NCBI GenBank assembly: GCA_902773415.1
Contig: CACYEE010000181.1
Span: 1-6,285 of the forward strand
Length of the DNA: 6,285 bases
Direction: 5' to 3'
DNA from: an uncultured Actinomyces sp.
GTDB taxonomy: Bacteria > Actinomycetota > Actinomycetes > Actinomycetales > Actinomycetaceae
Part shown: positions 5,481 to 6,285 of the stretch, one piece after another
How positions within the stretch are numbered: position 1 is the first letter of the stretch
Layout of the letters: every line of letters begins with the position of its first letter
Made by a program: the position numbers and the translations under genes
The notes under the pieces: model-generated
Seen by the model: only the letters and a program-made list of their open reading frames with translations
Databases searched by the model: none
What the model was told of the DNA's origin: nothing

Positions 5481-5501
5481 GACAGTCCTTGGTCTGTCCC
5501 C
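5481..5501. repeat. Imperfect hairpin with CTGTCCCC half-site
   Basis: GACAG (5481-5485) pairs with CTGTC (5494-5498), and after one T-T mismatch CC (5487-5488) pairs with GG (5491-5492). CTGTCCCC (5494-5501) is the third forward copy of the octamer also present at 5353-5360 and 5375-5382. Confidence 0.5.
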
Positions 5502-5624
5502 TTTTCTCGCTCGGCGCAGGACGCGGTCTTGCGGGTTTGCTCGCGCCTCCGAATCGGGGAAGCTGCGCGACATGCCGTGGGAGGGGGCGAAGTGGCCGAA
5601 CGCAATCCCCGTCTTTCATTTGGT

Positions 5625-5653
5625 TGGGATTTGGGGACGGTCCCCAAATCTCG
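5625..5653. repeat. Palindrome with GGGGACGGTCCCC core
   Basis: Bases 5629-5637 pair perfectly with 5641-5649 (ATTTGGGGA with TCCCCAAAT) around the loop CGG, and four further pairs (5625-5628 with 5650-5653, two of them G-T) extend it to 13 bp. The core GGGGACNGTCCCC is the same as in the palindrome at 5339-5369, while the flanks differ, so the two look like members of one repeat family. Confidence 0.7.
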
Positions 5654-5714
5654 CCGCACAGGTCGGAGCGGAGCGGTCCGATGCGCGGGCGGGGGCGCGG
5701 ATTGGCGTGCCCGG

Positions 5715-5752
5715 CTCCGTGTCGTGCCACGGGGCGCTGGTTCTGCCAGCGC
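5715..5752. repeat. Two adjacent 7-bp hairpins
   Basis: CTCCGTG (5715-5721) pairs with CACGGGG (5728-5734, one G-T). GCGCTGG (5734-5740) pairs with CCAGCGC (5746-5752) around a 5-nt loop. The two stems share base 5734, so in RNA they would stack nearly end to end or compete at the junction. Confidence 0.5.
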
Positions 5753-5766
5753 GGGAACGGGAGCTG

Positions 5767-5780
5767 GGGCGGTCCCGCCC
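5767..5780. promoter_or_regulatory. Dyad GGGCGGTCCCGCCC upstream of lemA
   Basis: GGGCGG and CCGCCC are perfect complements 2 bp apart, too close for a hairpin loop at full length but the usual shape of a dimeric regulator's site. It ends 7 bp before the likely -35 of the lemA promoter, a position that would suit an activator or repressor. In DNA this GC-rich, chance is a real alternative. Confidence 0.3.
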
Positions 5781-5787
5781 GCATTTC

Positions 5788-5816
5788 GCTTCGCCACGCA
5801 AGGGCCTCGGTATAAT
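5788..5816 (+). promoter_or_regulatory. lemA promoter (perfect TATAAT -10)
   Basis: TATAAT at 5811-5816 is a perfect -10 box in very GC-rich surroundings. The -35 region at 17-bp spacing (GCTTCG, 5788-5793) is poor. Transcription would start near 5823, giving a 20-nt leader that contains the GGAGG ribosome site (5832-5836). Confidence 0.7.
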
Positions 5817-5842
5817 CGGAACCGTCTATCTGGAGGTTCCCC

Positions 5843-6285
5843 ATGCTTGCCTTTCTTCTTGTGGTCTGTGTCGGTTTTGCGGGGATTGGCGGCCTCGTGC
5901 TCGCTACCCGCAACAGGCTTGCGGCTCTTTCCGGCCGAATCGACAATGCGTGGAGCCAGATCGAGGTCCAGCTTCAGCGCCGCGCGGACCTGCTGCCCGG
6001 TCTTGTTGCCGCTCTTGGCAGCGCCGGAGTGGCGGTGCCGGACGAGACCGGGATGCTTGAGGGCGCGGCTTGGGCGACAGGGGCTTCCGGGGCTCTTGCG
6101 ACCGCGCGGTCGGATGTCGACGACGCCGTTGCGCGTCTGCTTTCCAGGGCGACGGCTTCCGGAGCGGAAGGCGATGCCGCGGTAGCCCATGCGGTACGCG
6201 AGGTGATGGAGGCCGACAAGCAGGTCATGTACATGCGCCAGTCCTTCAACGACACGGTGGCGAGATACAACGAGGCTCTGGCGGC
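5843..6285 (+). CDS. lemA: LemA family protein, cut by the window end
   Basis: The first 147 codons are present and the gene continues past the window. The ATG follows GGAGG (5832-5836) by 6 nt. An N-terminal membrane segment (about 1-21, MLAFLLVVCVGFAGIGGLVL) fits the family's anchor with a very short cytoplasmic end. Residues 22-60 carry the LemA signature: RNRLAALSGRIDNAWSQIEVQLQRRADLLPGLV, close to the family 'N.V......DxAWAQVDVQLKRRxDLIPNLV'. Residues 116-146 (HAVREVMEADKQVMYMRQSFNDTVARYNEAL) match the second signature 'E..I...R..YND.V..YN'. The middle (60-112) is Ala/Gly-rich and more diverged. LemA proteins form helical bundles attached to the membrane and often precede a DUF2207 or TPM-domain membrane protein; their biochemical role is unclear. 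It has its own promoter and is separated from the coiled-coil gene by terminators. Confidence 0.9.
   Translation, partial: MLAFLLVVCVGFAGIGGLVLATRNRLAALSGRIDNAWSQIEVQLQRRADLLPGLVAALGSAGVAVPDETGMLEGAAWATGASGALATARSDVDDAVARLLSRATASGAEGDAAVAHAVREVMEADKQVMYMRQSFNDTVARYNEALA

Larger units (their letters stand above)
5124..5842. other. Long non-coding region rich in palindromes
   Basis: These 719 bases hold no gene I can support on either strand; long open frames exist but their translations are Arg/Pro-rich and family-less. From left to right it holds a strong terminator (5168-5218), a second small terminator-like hairpin (5252-5272), an A-free G/T-rich tract (5289-5344), a 14-bp palindrome (5339-5369) with a repeated half-copy (5375-5391), an 18-bp palindrome (5416-5459), an imperfect hairpin with CTGTCCCC (5481-5501), a 13-bp palindrome (5625-5653), two adjacent 7-bp hairpins (5715-5734, 5734-5752), a dyad (5767-5780) and the lemA promoter. 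Confidence 0.75.

Noticed and set aside
2451..5573. Open frame of about 1040 codons on the - strand
   Set aside because: It lies opposite four well-supported genes and continues through the palindrome region. The translation is Arg/Leu/His-rich with no family resemblance, as expected opposite GC-rich genes with G/C-ending codons.
5124..5842. Search of the long non-coding stretch for tRNA or a known small RNA gene
   Set aside because: No cloverleaf with TTCRANY-type T-arm and no recognisable RNA class was seen; the pairing is explained by separate palindromes.
4813..6060. Open frame of about 415 codons in another + frame over the repeats and non-coding region
   Set aside because: It is a frame-shifted reading of the repeats (Ser/Arg/Thr-rich), crosses a strong terminator and overlaps lemA in the wrong frame.

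Overview
The window is GC-rich bacterial DNA that fits the Actinomycetota. The evidence is an RlmB with the basic, GPTPKAEDRVYH-type N-terminal tail typical of actinobacteria, a free-standing LytR C-terminal-domain protein, strong GC bias at third codon positions, and two genes whose start codon sits exactly where a TANNNT -10 box would start transcription (leaderless genes). The set looks most like Bifidobacteriaceae or a neighbouring family, but this placement is an impression and not proven by anything in the window.

All six genes lie on the + strand. Bases 1-257 hold no gene I can support, but they carry small hairpins, a perfect 20-bp inverted repeat and a leaderless promoter. Then come rlmB (258-1253, 23S rRNA 2'-O-methyltransferase), a hairpin, and a promoter with a structured leader of about 92 nt. 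Next is an unrecognised 419-residue protein (1468-2727) with a glycine-rich hydrophobic C-terminus. Its stop overlaps the start of a small ASCH-domain protein (2727-3143). A second leaderless promoter leads to a membrane-anchored LytR_C protein (3294-3896). After it comes a membrane-anchored coiled-coil protein ending in Q/N-rich tandem repeats (4032-5123), closed by a strong intrinsic terminator. A long non-coding stretch (5124-5842) is packed with palindromes, two of which share the core GGGGACNGTCCCC. It ends in a TATAAT promoter driving a lemA gene that runs off the window (5843-6285).

The first half is RNA-related (an rRNA methyltransferase, then an ASCH protein coupled to the unknown protein). 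The second half is three consecutive proteins, each with a single N-terminal membrane segment, which suggests cell-envelope roles. Promoters or terminators appear between most genes, so apart from the coupled 1468/2727 pair I see little support for one long operon. I found no clear novel defence or mobile system. The points most worth a second look are the palindrome cluster, the altered ASCH motif, the unknown coupled gene, the repeat-tailed coiled-coil protein, and the inverted repeat on the rlmB promoter.
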